Below, piece after piece: positions 9,801-16,405 of a stretch of 64,000 bases of DNA. Numbering within the stretch: position 1 is the first letter of the stretch; each line of letters opens with the position of its first letter. Source of the DNA: Bacteroidota bacterium (GTDB lineage: Bacteria > Bacteroidota > Bacteroidia > Bacteroidales > JAGNHN01); assembly GCA_022710185.1 (NCBI GenBank), contig JAKLHK010000003.1:147995-211994 (forward strand). The letters are read 5' to 3'. A program made the position numbers and the translations under genes. The notes under the pieces were generated by a model. That model worked only from the letters and a program-made list of their open reading frames with translations, did not search any database and was not told where the DNA came from.

Positions 9801-10171
9801 TACTGGCTTCCCGTAAGGGTCGTCCAGGTCTGGCCGCTGTCACCCGTCACCTGGATCTCCGCGATATCGAAGAAGTTGATCTTGCATATCTGATTGAACT
9901 CCAATAATACGTAGGTGTTCCCTATCGTATTGAAAAAGTTTGTCGTCAGATAGGAGGTGGAGGCCCCAGGGACTTTACACGTATCGGAATTGATGCCGCT
10001 GGTCGCCAGCCGGTCCGAAATGGCCCAATGCGGCGCACCCCCGGCAGCGGTGGTAGAGGTGACGAGGTTGCCCAGGGTAGGGACCTCGAAATCTTCGAAC
10101 AAAACAACCACCTGTGCGCTGAGACTCAGACTAAAAAGCACGGATACCAGCAGGAGTAATCCTTTCTTCAT
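3809..10171 (-). CDS. Giant secreted T9SS cargo protein with GEVED, CARDB-like and Ig-like repeats
   Basis: A 2120-residue exported surface protein. Residues 1-20 are a signal peptide ending in SLSLSAQ. Residues about 20-210 look like a MAM/jelly-roll domain. Then come alternating modules: CARDB-like repeats opening with DAAVIKMM, DGAMLKLV or RDAGV; Ig-like repeats near 430-495 and 1000-1065; two GEVED domains near 618-775 and 1368-1522, each ending in GETEDY; and another MAM-like domain near 1637-1810. Residues about 2040-2120 form a type A T9SS sorting domain, from NIPNPASGMT to the final LVRKMVVH. This predicts export by the T9SS and cleavage by PorU. No catalytic domain is visible, so an adhesin or matrix role is likely but inferred. 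The gene is monocistronic with its own terminator. Confidence 0.85.
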   Translation of the reverse strand: MKKGLLLLVSVLFSLSLSAQVVVLFEDFEVPTLGNLVTSTTAAGGAPHWAISDRLATSGINSDTCKVPGASTSYLTTNFFNTIGNTYVLLEFNQICKINFFDIAEIQVTGDSGQTWTTLTGSQYLGTGAFASLGNKFGPSSYGVLWEPSVASAKPTNAWFKSEQFNVSTVCGNKTNAAVRFKLSDGGSPSNPEYGWILDDIRVTAALSELTPPAIASFTPNLTGNVFNTGPFNFTASVSDPSGVMSVFMPYSINGNKDTIFMVNTSGNNYQGAIPAVTHLDVVCYKLVAIDNSLSHNVAYLPDSTNFYCFTASTEEAALLGIDSPVTGCGLGMEAVTIRIKNTGLTTIAGDLWAKYWIVGTTDTVTEYITTPIVVNQILTYTFDSLVNVDAPAGDITYALRSEIKLLGDPVASNNTQVKNFISGFVPPKAPVMYDTINYATSTTLNTTITGATIKWFADSLGLQLLSTGNSFTTPILFSDTMYYRNGTSGFLQCSSDPSPYFIEVGDKPPYDAAVIKMMQPVSAINMIAQEKVKIRIQNFGGDTIWNFPVRYSINGGTPVSETYADTLMPNDSADFQFNTLADLSTPGSYLFKTWVALPGDTTYLNDTITKLVVHSVPNYCQSYAINAASGSDIGNVTFSNLNNGTSTPQNNNVNAINGYTDFTSSVPSVQLAIGLNFPITVKRIVKGTTAPQAIVKVFIDYDRSGTYEETTETVLNMPMGYNAYQVSNSVTIPQWVNPGVAQMRVVLQETSNQHLVHACGYYTLGETEDYTVVLYPQIPFDGGVSMVLAPGSISPEATLQTVSVAIKNYGLDTLTSFTVSYEHNANPVVTEPWTGTLLPGQSTLFSFNTKLLVAGGDNNLCAYTTVNGDSNPGNNPTCKYFYGDPQQDAQAVSLVEPSNEGCFVAFEPVTLKIKNVGLDTISGGLTGSYYVVGQSTVVTETISATILPNATYNYTFNQLVDLTAYTQDTIWEVVAYTTLVGDFENADDTARRTVESLYSPPSPVVSNVTIPYATTATLTASSNDTIFWYKTQTATQELTTGPSYTTPILYGQEVYWVEAQADGGADAITVGTGTGGQYYVPFYYFYDYSWSAMIYTAAELGIDGDIDTIAFYMNTTLSNINQLQQKIYMGHTTLSTFPDATYPSTTGMTQVYNANLTLNGPGWIKVPLSTPFNYNGTDNLLIVWENHDGDYSGNPSWQWAYTATTGNRAKYKYQDGSFPAVSGTLTTSRPNIYLSGGGGGCPSPRIPDTVFVSGVPPYDGAMLKLVSPVTAPNLSAAEPVKVLVKNYGTQPISNFTVNYQINGGIVRTDTITTVLQQLDTLLHTFSQTANLEFYGSYQFKTWISVSGDNTGVNDTLFRTVKNQIPPYCPSYATTPSTYEDIGNVTISNLDNGNASPVVSNPSATQGYTDWTNLAPVLLSPTVAYPITIKAISSSSINTSNTNVKVYIDWNRNGTFNIPAENVFSGTINSANPVATGTVTLPVNATPGTTVMRVVMDRVGSASACGTYTYGETEDYLVMIIPMIPRDAGVTQIISPGTLGNAGDVVNVTVKIQNFGTTTLNNVPIAYEVNGGTPINYNYPFSLAPQATAIVNLPTHTLVPGNNHVCAYTIVTGDSNLFNDGRCVDDYAQFTTDLPYCDNFDLPGSLMWDDSLVNQWEWGSPSGTVINQAKSNPNVWATVLDGEYAHNGANFLYTPKFKHLITGVDSLTFWHRVNTNNGDGGAIQYLSILGWKLLGAHNDPKGKNWYNSQTGIWTGNGGYNGWIRSGYKLDNVNDMAEPTQFRFIFFTIQNNPGGYEGWAIDNLCLSIPIIPRDAGVVEVVGPPSPTIIGTNIDVEVKIKNFGSDTLYSIPLKYKVNGATVNTGVWTGVLPPDSTINYTFQPMPSPLSHYVLCAYTELSQDINTYNNTACDTFDVLPPNYDLTVKSFESPITPTIHGDSATVSVWVKNQGLQPVTNFTMEYSVAGAVQSTETWNSSTPLQPLDSVLFTFSKKYRHSFIGYYYLCAKVTYPGDGYPWNDEKCGILEELYTEVTESDLEGYAMGQNIPNPASGMTIIPFSLPSYGDYTFRVVNYLGQPVYATQGSTGAGVHQIELDASTMPAGVYFYTLDYLGRKLVRKMVVH

Positions 10172-10226
10172 GGATATCTGGATTTTAAAATATTCCTTTC
10201 AATTGTACACACCTATTCAAGGAGGG

Positions 10227-10248
10227 TAAAGATAGGAAAATATCCTAT
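10227..10248 (-). promoter_or_regulatory. Promoter and dyad of the giant cargo gene
   Basis: On the minus strand TATCTTTA (10234-10227) is a near match to TAnnTTTG, 56 bases before the start. A dyad ATAGGA (10232-10237), 5 bases, TCCTAT (10243-10248) overlaps its upstream edge, where a repressor would interfere with the polymerase. Confidence 0.35.
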
Positions 10249-10273
10249 ACCCCCCGGAAAATCATAACACTGA

Positions 10274-10295
10274 CACCTGCGAAGGATCGCAGGTG
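10274..10295 (-). terminator. Probable terminator hairpin after folC
   Basis: CACCTGCGA (10274-10282) pairs with TCGCAGGTG (10287-10295) over a 4-base loop, downstream of the folC stop on the minus strand. The T run after it is poor. Confidence 0.4.
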
Positions 10296-10357
10296 CATAA
10301 GCATAGACACCCGGATTTACTTCGGGGTTGCTCGCCCGAAGGCAACAACATGAAGGA

Positions 10358-11650
10358 TCAGATGACTTCTGCCACTACGAAGGTAGATCCTCCGATGTAA
10401 ATGCTGCCCTGCAGGCTGACCGCCCTGCGGGCTGCATCCAAGGCTTTACCTACACTGGGGAAAATCTCTCCGTTCAACCCGTACAGAACTGCCTCCGCAC
10501 GCAGGGCCTGCGCATCCCGTCCCCGCGGTACATCGGGCCGGCAGAAATAGTAGCGCGCATTCCTGGGCAGCAGTTCCAGCAGGGCGGCAGCATCTTTATC
10601 CTCCACCATACCCAGCACTACGTGCCGATCGGTGAAGTCCCTCTGCATCCATTGTGCCATGGTCGCCTTCAGCCCTTCTGCGTTATGCGCCGTGTCCGCT
10701 ACGATGAAAGGCCGTTCCGACAGGACCTCCCATCGCCCCCTCAGTCCGGTGATCTCCTTCACCCGGCGGAAACCTTCCAGGATAGGTCCCGGCCCATGCG
10801 GCAGGATGGAGCGCAAATGGTGCAGTGCGCTGATCACCGTGCGGAAGTTGCTGGCCTGGTAGTGCCCGGTAAGCGGACAAGCCAGCCTGGGGATACAGAC
10901 GTCGTCCCTGTGCTGGGCATCGAACACCAGCAGGGGCTCCCTTCCCTTCACTTCCAGCATTCTTTCCAGGATCACTTCATGGGCGCTATAATGCAGGGGT
11001 GCTCCCACCGCCGTGGCGACCGAATCGAACACCGCTCCCGTGACAGCATCGGCTTCCCCTATGACTGCCGGAACACCGGGCTTGATGATTCCCGCCTTTT
11101 CCCGGGCAATCGAAGCCAGGTCATGCCCAAGAAACTGCATATGGTCATGGCCTATGGTAGTGATCACACTCAGCAGGGGGGTCACCACATTGGTGGAGTC
11201 CAACCGCCCACCCAGCCCGGTCTCAATTACGGCCACATCCACCTGCTCTTCTGCAAAATAACTGAAGGCCATCCCCACGCTCATCTCGAAGAAGGAAGGC
11301 CGGATGCGCCCATACAGGGGCTTCCATTCCGCCACATGCTCCACCACGCGCTCCTGCGGGATCATCCCACCGTTGATACGGATCCGTTCCCTGAAATCCT
11401 TCAGGTGGGGGGAGGTGTACAGTCCTGTACTGTACCCTGCACTCTGCAGCACGCTTGCCAGTAAATGGCTCACGCTGCCCTTGCCGTTGGTGCCGGCAAT
11501 GTGTATGCTCCTGAACCTCTTCTCGGGATTTCCCTGGGCTTCCAGCAGGGCCAGGGTATTGCCCAGGTCGGCCTTGTAGGCGGCCGGCCCGATGCGCTGG
11601 TACATCGGCAGCTGTTCGTAGAGGTAACGCAGACAGGCCGCGTAGTCCAT
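10358..11650 (-). CDS. folC: Bifunctional folylpolyglutamate synthase / dihydrofolate synthase
   Basis: This 430-residue cytosolic ligase adds glutamate to dihydropteroate and to reduced folates using ATP. The Mur-ligase-type P-loop GTNGKGS is near residue 53, followed by YTSPHL and, centrally, ETGLGGRLDSTN, all hallmarks of FolC. The length is normal. It is the last gene of the exbB-exbD-tonB-folC unit; its start codon shares one base (11650) with the tonB stop, so translation is coupled. Confidence 0.93.
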   Translation of the reverse strand: MDYAACLRYLYEQLPMYQRIGPAAYKADLGNTLALLEAQGNPEKRFRSIHIAGTNGKGSVSHLLASVLQSAGYSTGLYTSPHLKDFRERIRINGGMIPQERVVEHVAEWKPLYGRIRPSFFEMSVGMAFSYFAEEQVDVAVIETGLGGRLDSTNVVTPLLSVITTIGHDHMQFLGHDLASIAREKAGIIKPGVPAVIGEADAVTGAVFDSVATAVGAPLHYSAHEVILERMLEVKGREPLLVFDAQHRDDVCIPRLACPLTGHYQASNFRTVISALHHLRSILPHGPGPILEGFRRVKEITGLRGRWEVLSERPFIVADTAHNAEGLKATMAQWMQRDFTDRHVVLGMVEDKDAAALLELLPRNARYYFCRPDVPRGRDAQALRAEAVLYGLNGEIFPSVGKALDAARRAVSLQGSIYIGGSTFVVAEVI

Positions 11651-12444
11651 CAGCTCTTGATCAGGAAATGGTAGGTGATGGTGCCCCGCTGTTCCTCAGG
11701 GGCATCCATCTGGGCATTGAAGCGGGCCCGCAAGGCGGCCTCCTCGGCAAGGCGCCTCAGCACCGGGCTGGCCGTGGTTGTGCCCCGGGCTCCCGCTACG
11801 GCCTTGGTTACCTTGCCATAACGGTCTACCCAGATGTTCACTACCACCGTGCCGCTTTCGCTGAAGGTGGCCGAGGGCTTGGGCAGATGATCAGCCTTGC
11901 GCCCGCCCAGGCTGTATGATACTCCGTTGCCCGAGCCGCCCTGTCCGTCATATTGTCCGCTCCCCGGGCTGCCGGTCGGCTTGCCCTGATCCCCGGCTTG
12001 TCCGGTAACCCCCTGACTGCCCTGTCCGCTCGTCCCGCTCTGGCTTCCTGTGTATAATGCCCGGGGATCCACTTTTGGCTTCTCCGGTTCCTTCTGTTTC
12101 GGGGCCTCCTTCACCGGTTCGGTGTTCGGCTTGGGTTGCTGACGGGGCTTCTCCTTCGGCTTCTCCGGAAGGGCCACGCTCTCCTCGATGTCCTGGGTCG
12201 AAACCTCCTCCACCGCCTCGTTTGGCTGGCTCTCCTGTGGGGAGGAGGTGGGAGGGGGCGTAAGCGGCTGGATATCGCCCATCCCCTGGTCGCTGTACCC
12301 CAGGTCAACCTCAACCCCTTCCTCCCCTGGAAGGGGCAGGGGGGTGTTCAGACTGAGAAAGAACAGTCCCGCCACGATCAACCCGTGGAAAAGGATCGTG
12401 CCGATGAGGCCGGCACGGCGGTCCCGTTCATCCGTCTTTCTCAT
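11650..12444 (-). CDS. TonB-like energy transducer
   Basis: A 264-residue inner-membrane protein predicted to carry proton-motive energy from ExbB/ExbD to outer-membrane receptors. Residues about 13-33 are one transmembrane helix. Residues about 55-150 are rich in Pro, Lys, Glu and Gln, followed by a Gly/Gln-rich stretch to about 180; together they make the periplasm-spanning linker. The C-terminal domain contains GTVVVNIWVDRYGKVTKA, typical of the TonB/TolA C-terminal fold. It overlaps exbD by four bases. A TolA-like role cannot be excluded. Confidence 0.83.
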   Translation of the reverse strand: MRKTDERDRRAGLIGTILFHGLIVAGLFFLSLNTPLPLPGEEGVEVDLGYSDQGMGDIQPLTPPPTSSPQESQPNEAVEEVSTQDIEESVALPEKPKEKPRQQPKPNTEPVKEAPKQKEPEKPKVDPRALYTGSQSGTSGQGSQGVTGQAGDQGKPTGSPGSGQYDGQGGSGNGVSYSLGGRKADHLPKPSATFSESGTVVVNIWVDRYGKVTKAVAGARGTTTASPVLRRLAEEAALRARFNAQMDAPEEQRGTITYHFLIKS

Positions 12445-12854
12445 GGTTTGGGCTGGGTTGCCAGGATCACTTTATGTTTGGTCTGAAAACGGCTGTTGAT
12501 GCCGTTCACCGCATCAATGACGTTTACCACATACTGCACCGGCACCGACTGGTCCGACCGCAGCACGACGCTGGCTTCGGTCTCCCCGACCAGGGCGGCA
12601 TCCAGGCCTGCTGCCAGTTCCGCTTCGCTCACCAGGTTCTCTTCAAGGTAATACTGGAAGGCATCGTCAATGTAGACGGTCACCGTCTGCCGGGCCAGGG
12701 TCTTGCTGGTGCTCGAGGGCAGCAGGAGCTTGATGGCGTTGGGCGCCACCAGGGTCGAGGTGAGCATGAAAAAGATCAGCAACAGGAACACCAGGTCCGA
12801 CATCGAGGCCGTACTGAACTCTGTGCTGAGCTTATGCCGTGATTTGATGGCCAT
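12441..12854 (-). CDS. exbD: ExbD/TolR-family biopolymer transport protein
   Basis: This 137-residue protein has one N-terminal transmembrane helix (about 20-38) holding the conserved aspartate in STASMSDLVFLLLIFFML, the proton-coupling residue of ExbD/TolR. A short periplasmic domain follows. It forms the stator with ExbB. It sits 18 bases after exbB and overlaps tonB by four bases, so the three are made as a set. Confidence 0.88.
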   Translation of the reverse strand: MAIKSRHKLSTEFSTASMSDLVFLLLIFFMLTSTLVAPNAIKLLLPSSTSKTLARQTVTVYIDDAFQYYLEENLVSEAELAAGLDAALVGETEASVVLRSDQSVPVQYVVNVIDAVNGINSRFQTKHKVILATQPKP

Positions 12855-12872
12855 GTTCGCGTGGGATTGGAA

Positions 12873-13583
12873 TTACTTGGCCGGCTCGTGCAACAGGTCC
12901 ATGAACTCGGTGGCCCTGGCCTCCAGGATGAACACCAGCTTTTCGATCCGGGCTACCAGCACATTGTAACTGATATAGGCCATGATCCCCACGATAAGGC
13001 CCCCCACCGTGGTGATCATGGCCTGGTAAATCCCTGAGGACAACAGGGCGATATCGATGTTGTTCCCGGCCATCGACATATCATAAAACGCCCTCACCAT
13101 TCCAACTACAGTTCCCAGGAAGCCGATCATGGGGGATGCCCCGGCGATCGTGGCTAAAAGGGCGATATTCTTCTCCAGCCGCGAAACCTCCAGCTTGCCT
13201 ACATTCTCGATGGCCGCATTGATGTCGCTCAATGGCCGGCCGATGCGGTTGATCCCCTTCTCTATCATACGGCCGATCGGACTGGAATTGCTGCGGCACA
13301 GGGCCATGGCCGCGTCGATCTTTCCGTTATGGATGAAATCCCGGATATTGTTCATGAAGTGGGCATCCTCCTTCGAGGCCCGGTTAATCGAAAGGAAACG
13401 TTCGATAAAAACATAGATGGCCAGGATGGAGAACACCCCCAGCACCACCATTATCCATCCCCCTTTCTGGGCGAGCTCCCATACCGACAGGCTGATCTGT
13501 CCTGTGGTCTCGCGCGCGGCCAGCGAATCTGCCAGCGCCGCCCCTGTCTCATTGATCTGCATCAAAATGCCCGTAAAGCTCAT
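12873..13583 (-). CDS. exbB: MotA/TolQ/ExbB proton channel family protein
   Basis: A 236-residue membrane protein with three predicted helices: about 43-63, 140-165 and 185-210. The conserved channel segment includes ATIAGASPMIGFLGTVVGM, and TTVGGLIVGIMAY forms the third helix. It is the first gene of the exbB-exbD-tonB-folC unit. A minus-strand -7 box TAAATTTG (13607-13600) precedes it by 16 bases. Confidence 0.9.
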   Translation of the reverse strand: MSFTGILMQINETGAALADSLAARETTGQISLSVWELAQKGGWIMVVLGVFSILAIYVFIERFLSINRASKEDAHFMNNIRDFIHNGKIDAAMALCRSNSSPIGRMIEKGINRIGRPLSDINAAIENVGKLEVSRLEKNIALLATIAGASPMIGFLGTVVGMVRAFYDMSMAGNNIDIALLSSGIYQAMITTVGGLIVGIMAYISYNVLVARIEKLVFILEARATEFMDLLHEPAK

Positions 13584-13599
13584 AATGATCTGTTTGCGA

Positions 13600-13607
13600 C
13601 AAATTTA
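13600..13607 (-). promoter_or_regulatory. Promoter of exbB-exbD-tonB-folC
   Basis: TAAATTTG on the minus strand matches TAnnTTTG. It is 16 bases upstream of the exbB start. Confidence 0.5.
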
Positions 13608-13651
13608 CTTACAATCGATGCCGGGGTCCCCCGGCACAAGGCGCAATTGTC

Positions 13652-13679
13652 AACACGAAGGTGTTAATTCAGATAACAC
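13652..13679. promoter_or_regulatory. Overlapping AACAC/GTGTT dyads between exbB and nhaD
   Basis: AACAC (13652-13656), GTGTT (13661-13665) and TAACAC (13674-13679) form two overlapping inverted repeats in the 231-base divergent spacer. They could be an operator shared by exbB and nhaD or mRNA hairpins. No factor can be assigned. Confidence 0.3.
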
Positions 13680-13779
13680 CAGGGACCCACTTTTATTGCT
13701 GAAGGCCACAGTCCGGGAAGTCCGGGCCCCCTTTTCCATATTTCGGCATCTCTTTGGACCTCAGCCCGTCAATCTTTTC

Positions 13780-13787
13780 TACTTTTG
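13780..13787 (+). promoter_or_regulatory. nhaD promoter -7 box
   Basis: TACTTTTG matches TAnnTTTG, 27 bases before the nhaD ATG. Confidence 0.5.
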
Positions 13788-13814
13788 TCGCCTCAATCCT
13801 AAACCCCATACCCT

Positions 13815-15218
13815 ATGTTCCTCTTAATGGTCGTCATCTTCATCCTGGGCTATGTGGCCATAGCCATGGAGCACCCCCTGAAGGTAGACAAGGCTGCCTC
13901 TGCCCTCATCCTCGGCTCCCTGATCTGGGTTACCTATATCCTGGGGGGGATGGACATCCTCGGACTCGGCTTCAGCCCGGCTTGGAAAGACTACCTCCTG
14001 GCCAACCCCAACGCCGGAACCGATGCCCACTCCTATATCGATTTCATCGTGCATTCCGAGATCATCCACCATCTCGGGGAGATCAGTGAGATCCTGTTCT
14101 TCCTGCTTGGGGCCATGACCATCGTGGAGATCGTGGATTCCCACCAGGGGTTCAAGATCATTACCGACAGGATAAACACCACAAATAAAGTCAAGCTGCT
14201 CTGGATCATCAGTGTCATCACTTTCTTCCTCTCCGCCGTACTCGACAACCTCACCACCACCATCGTAATGGTAGCCCTGTTGCGCAAGCTGGTCGACGAC
14301 AAGGGGACGCGCTGGTTCTTTGCCTCCATGATCATCCTGGCGGCCAACGCCGGCGGTGCCTGGTCGCCTATCGGGGACGTCACTACCATCATGCTCTGGA
14401 TCGGGGGGCAGGTAACTACGGTGAACATCATCGCCAAGGTATTCATCCCCAGCCTTATAACCCTTGTCATTCCCTTGGTGGTATTGAGCTTTACACAGAA
14501 AGGCCATGTTGCGAGGCCGAAGGTCAGTACCGAAAAGGAGCACGTTACCGATCCCACTACGGCCTTCGAACGCAACTTCATCTTCAGTATGGGGATCGGT
14601 GCCCTGCTTTTTGTGCCTGTTTTCAAGACCATTACCCATCTGCCCCCATACATGGGCATGCTGCTGGGCCTGGGTGTGCTCTGGGTGATCACCGAAATCA
14701 TGCACCGCAACAAAAACAAGGAAGAAAAGTCCAGGGTTACTGTCGTCTCCATTTTGCGGAAAGTCGACGTCCCTACGGTGCTCTTCTTCCTGGGCATCCT
14801 TTCCGCCGTGGCTGGGCTGCAATCAGCCGGCCACCTGAGCATCCTGGCGGATTACCTCAACCAGAACCTGGGGAATATTTTCACCATTAACCTGGTGATC
14901 GGGCTGTTGTCGGCGGTGGTTGACAACGTGCCACTGGTGGCCGGGGCCATGGGGATGTACGAGATCGCACCGGCAGGTTCCATGGGATATGCGGCCAATT
15001 TCATGGTGGATGGCAATTTCTGGGAACTTCTGGCCTATTGCGCCGGAACAGGCGGCAGTATCCTCATCATCGGTTCGGCTGCCGGCGTGGCCGCCATGGG
15101 AATGGAGAAAATAGATTTCATCTGGTACCTGAAAAAGATCTCCCTCCTGGCCCTGCTGGGATACCTTGCCGGCATCGGGGCCTATTATGTCCAGGCCATG
15201 ATGCTCGGGCATGTTTGA
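13815..15218 (+). CDS. nhaD: NhaD-type Na+/H+ antiporter
   Basis: This 467-residue polytopic inner-membrane protein of the ion-transporter superfamily has about 12 helices. Characteristic segments are SVITFFLSAVLDNLTTTIVM, AANAGGAWSPIGDVTTIMLW and the second-half counterpart VVDNVPLVAGAMGMYE, matching NhaD. It would exchange internal Na+ for external H+, working with the sodium-pumping Nqr further on. It is monocistronic, with its own promoter and a strong terminator. Confidence 0.9.
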   Translation: MFLLMVVIFILGYVAIAMEHPLKVDKAASALILGSLIWVTYILGGMDILGLGFSPAWKDYLLANPNAGTDAHSYIDFIVHSEIIHHLGEISEILFFLLGAMTIVEIVDSHQGFKIITDRINTTNKVKLLWIISVITFFLSAVLDNLTTTIVMVALLRKLVDDKGTRWFFASMIILAANAGGAWSPIGDVTTIMLWIGGQVTTVNIIAKVFIPSLITLVIPLVVLSFTQKGHVARPKVSTEKEHVTDPTTAFERNFIFSMGIGALLFVPVFKTITHLPPYMGMLLGLGVLWVITEIMHRNKNKEEKSRVTVVSILRKVDVPTVLFFLGILSAVAGLQSAGHLSILADYLNQNLGNIFTINLVIGLLSAVVDNVPLVAGAMGMYEIAPAGSMGYAANFMVDGNFWELLAYCAGTGGSILIIGSAAGVAAMGMEKIDFIWYLKKISLLALLGYLAGIGAYYVQAMMLGHV

Positions 15219-15239
15219 TCCTGCCTGATATGAACGCAG

Positions 15240-15268
15240 AGGCGCCCTCATCGTGGCGCCTTTTTTTT
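15240..15268 (+). terminator. Intrinsic terminator of nhaD
   Basis: AGGCGCC (15240-15246) pairs with GGCGCCT (15255-15261) and eight T follow. Confidence 0.9.
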
Positions 15269-15312
15269 CGAACATCAGCGGCGTGATGAGGAAGTTTGGA
15301 GAACGGGGACGA

Positions 15313-16389
15313 CTATGGAAGATGAAGGGCACCTGAAGGATGACCTGCCCCTGCTCCGGTCACGCTGGCCAGCACATTGTCCTCCCCACGATACCGTAGC
15401 AGCCCCAAAAGGGCGAACACCAGGGCCTCCTTGAACTGCACCAACTCGTCCGAAGGGAGGATGATTCCGGCGGAGCATCCCTTGCGGATCTGCTCCAACA
15501 GTAACCTATGGTAAACCCCTCCTCCGGTGGCCAGGACCTTTACGGCCCCTGAGCCTGCAATGGCCCGGGCGATCTGGCCGGCCATGTGCAGTACCAGGGT
15601 GTGCATAAGGTCGTTCAAGCGGTCATGGTGAGGGATCAACAAGGGATCTATATTCTCTCTCAACCATTCTTCCCCCAGGGACTTGGGTGTCGGTGCCGCA
15701 TAATATCCGAGGCGGTCCAATGTTTCCAGCAGGCCTGAGATGCGACTTCCACCGGCCGCCACCTCCCCGTCCCTGTCATATTCAAGGCCCATTCTTTGTG
15801 CCAGGGGGTTGAGCACTTTGTTCACCGGACAAATATCGTAGGCTATCCTTTTCCCTTCCTGTTCGAATGAGAGGTTGGCGAATCCCCCGATATTGAGGCA
15901 GGCACCGTATTCCCCGAAAAGAAGACGGTCGCCCAGGGGCACCAGGGGGGCGCCCTGACCTCCACGGGCCACGTCTCCGCTCCTCAGATCGCTGACCACA
16001 GGCCGCCCACACTCCGCCGCAATCGCGGAGCCTTCTCCGGCCTGGAAAGTGTATCCCCGGTCCGGACGGTGAAAAATGGTGTGCCCGTGGCTGCTCACCA
16101 AATCGCAGGGCAGGCGGTGGCTCTCCAGAAAGTCCCGGACGGCCTGTCCCAGGTAGTGGCCATAGTCCACATGACCTTGTATGAGTTCCCGCCCGCTCAG
16201 GTACTGCATATTCTCCAGCCGCTCCTTCCAGGCCGCAGGGTAGGGGAGGGTTTCGGCCCTTAGGATACGCCAGTTCCATATCCCCCCATCATAGCTGAAG
16301 GTGCAGCACGCCAGGTCGAGCCCATCGAGGGAAGTACCCGACATCAGGCCGGTCACATGGTAGGTCTTCGTTTCAGTGCGTGTGTCCAT
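15313..16389 (-). CDS. anmK: Anhydro-N-acetylmuramic acid kinase
   Basis: This 358-residue cytosolic kinase phosphorylates and hydrolyses 1,6-anhydro-MurNAc to MurNAc-6-phosphate in cell-wall recycling. The N-terminal GLMSGTSLDGLDLA, VSSHGHTIFHRP, DLRSGDVARGGQGAPLVP and LATGGGVYH motifs are all typical of AnmK, and the length is normal. It follows murF by 16 bases, so both peptidoglycan genes are probably co-transcribed. Confidence 0.93.
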   Translation of the reverse strand: MDTRTETKTYHVTGLMSGTSLDGLDLACCTFSYDGGIWNWRILRAETLPYPAAWKERLENMQYLSGRELIQGHVDYGHYLGQAVRDFLESHRLPCDLVSSHGHTIFHRPDRGYTFQAGEGSAIAAECGRPVVSDLRSGDVARGGQGAPLVPLGDRLLFGEYGACLNIGGFANLSFEQEGKRIAYDICPVNKVLNPLAQRMGLEYDRDGEVAAGGSRISGLLETLDRLGYYAAPTPKSLGEEWLRENIDPLLIPHHDRLNDLMHTLVLHMAGQIARAIAGSGAVKVLATGGGVYHRLLLEQIRKGCSAGIILPSDELVQFKEALVFALLGLLRYRGEDNVLASVTGAGAGHPSGALHLP

Positions 16390-16405
16390 CCGGGCTCCAA
16401 TAGGA

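Noticed and set aside
13824..14822. A 332-codon minus-strand frame over nhaD
   Set aside because: It is the antisense of hydrophobic nhaD codons, giving a Asp/His/Gly-rich sequence with no family features.
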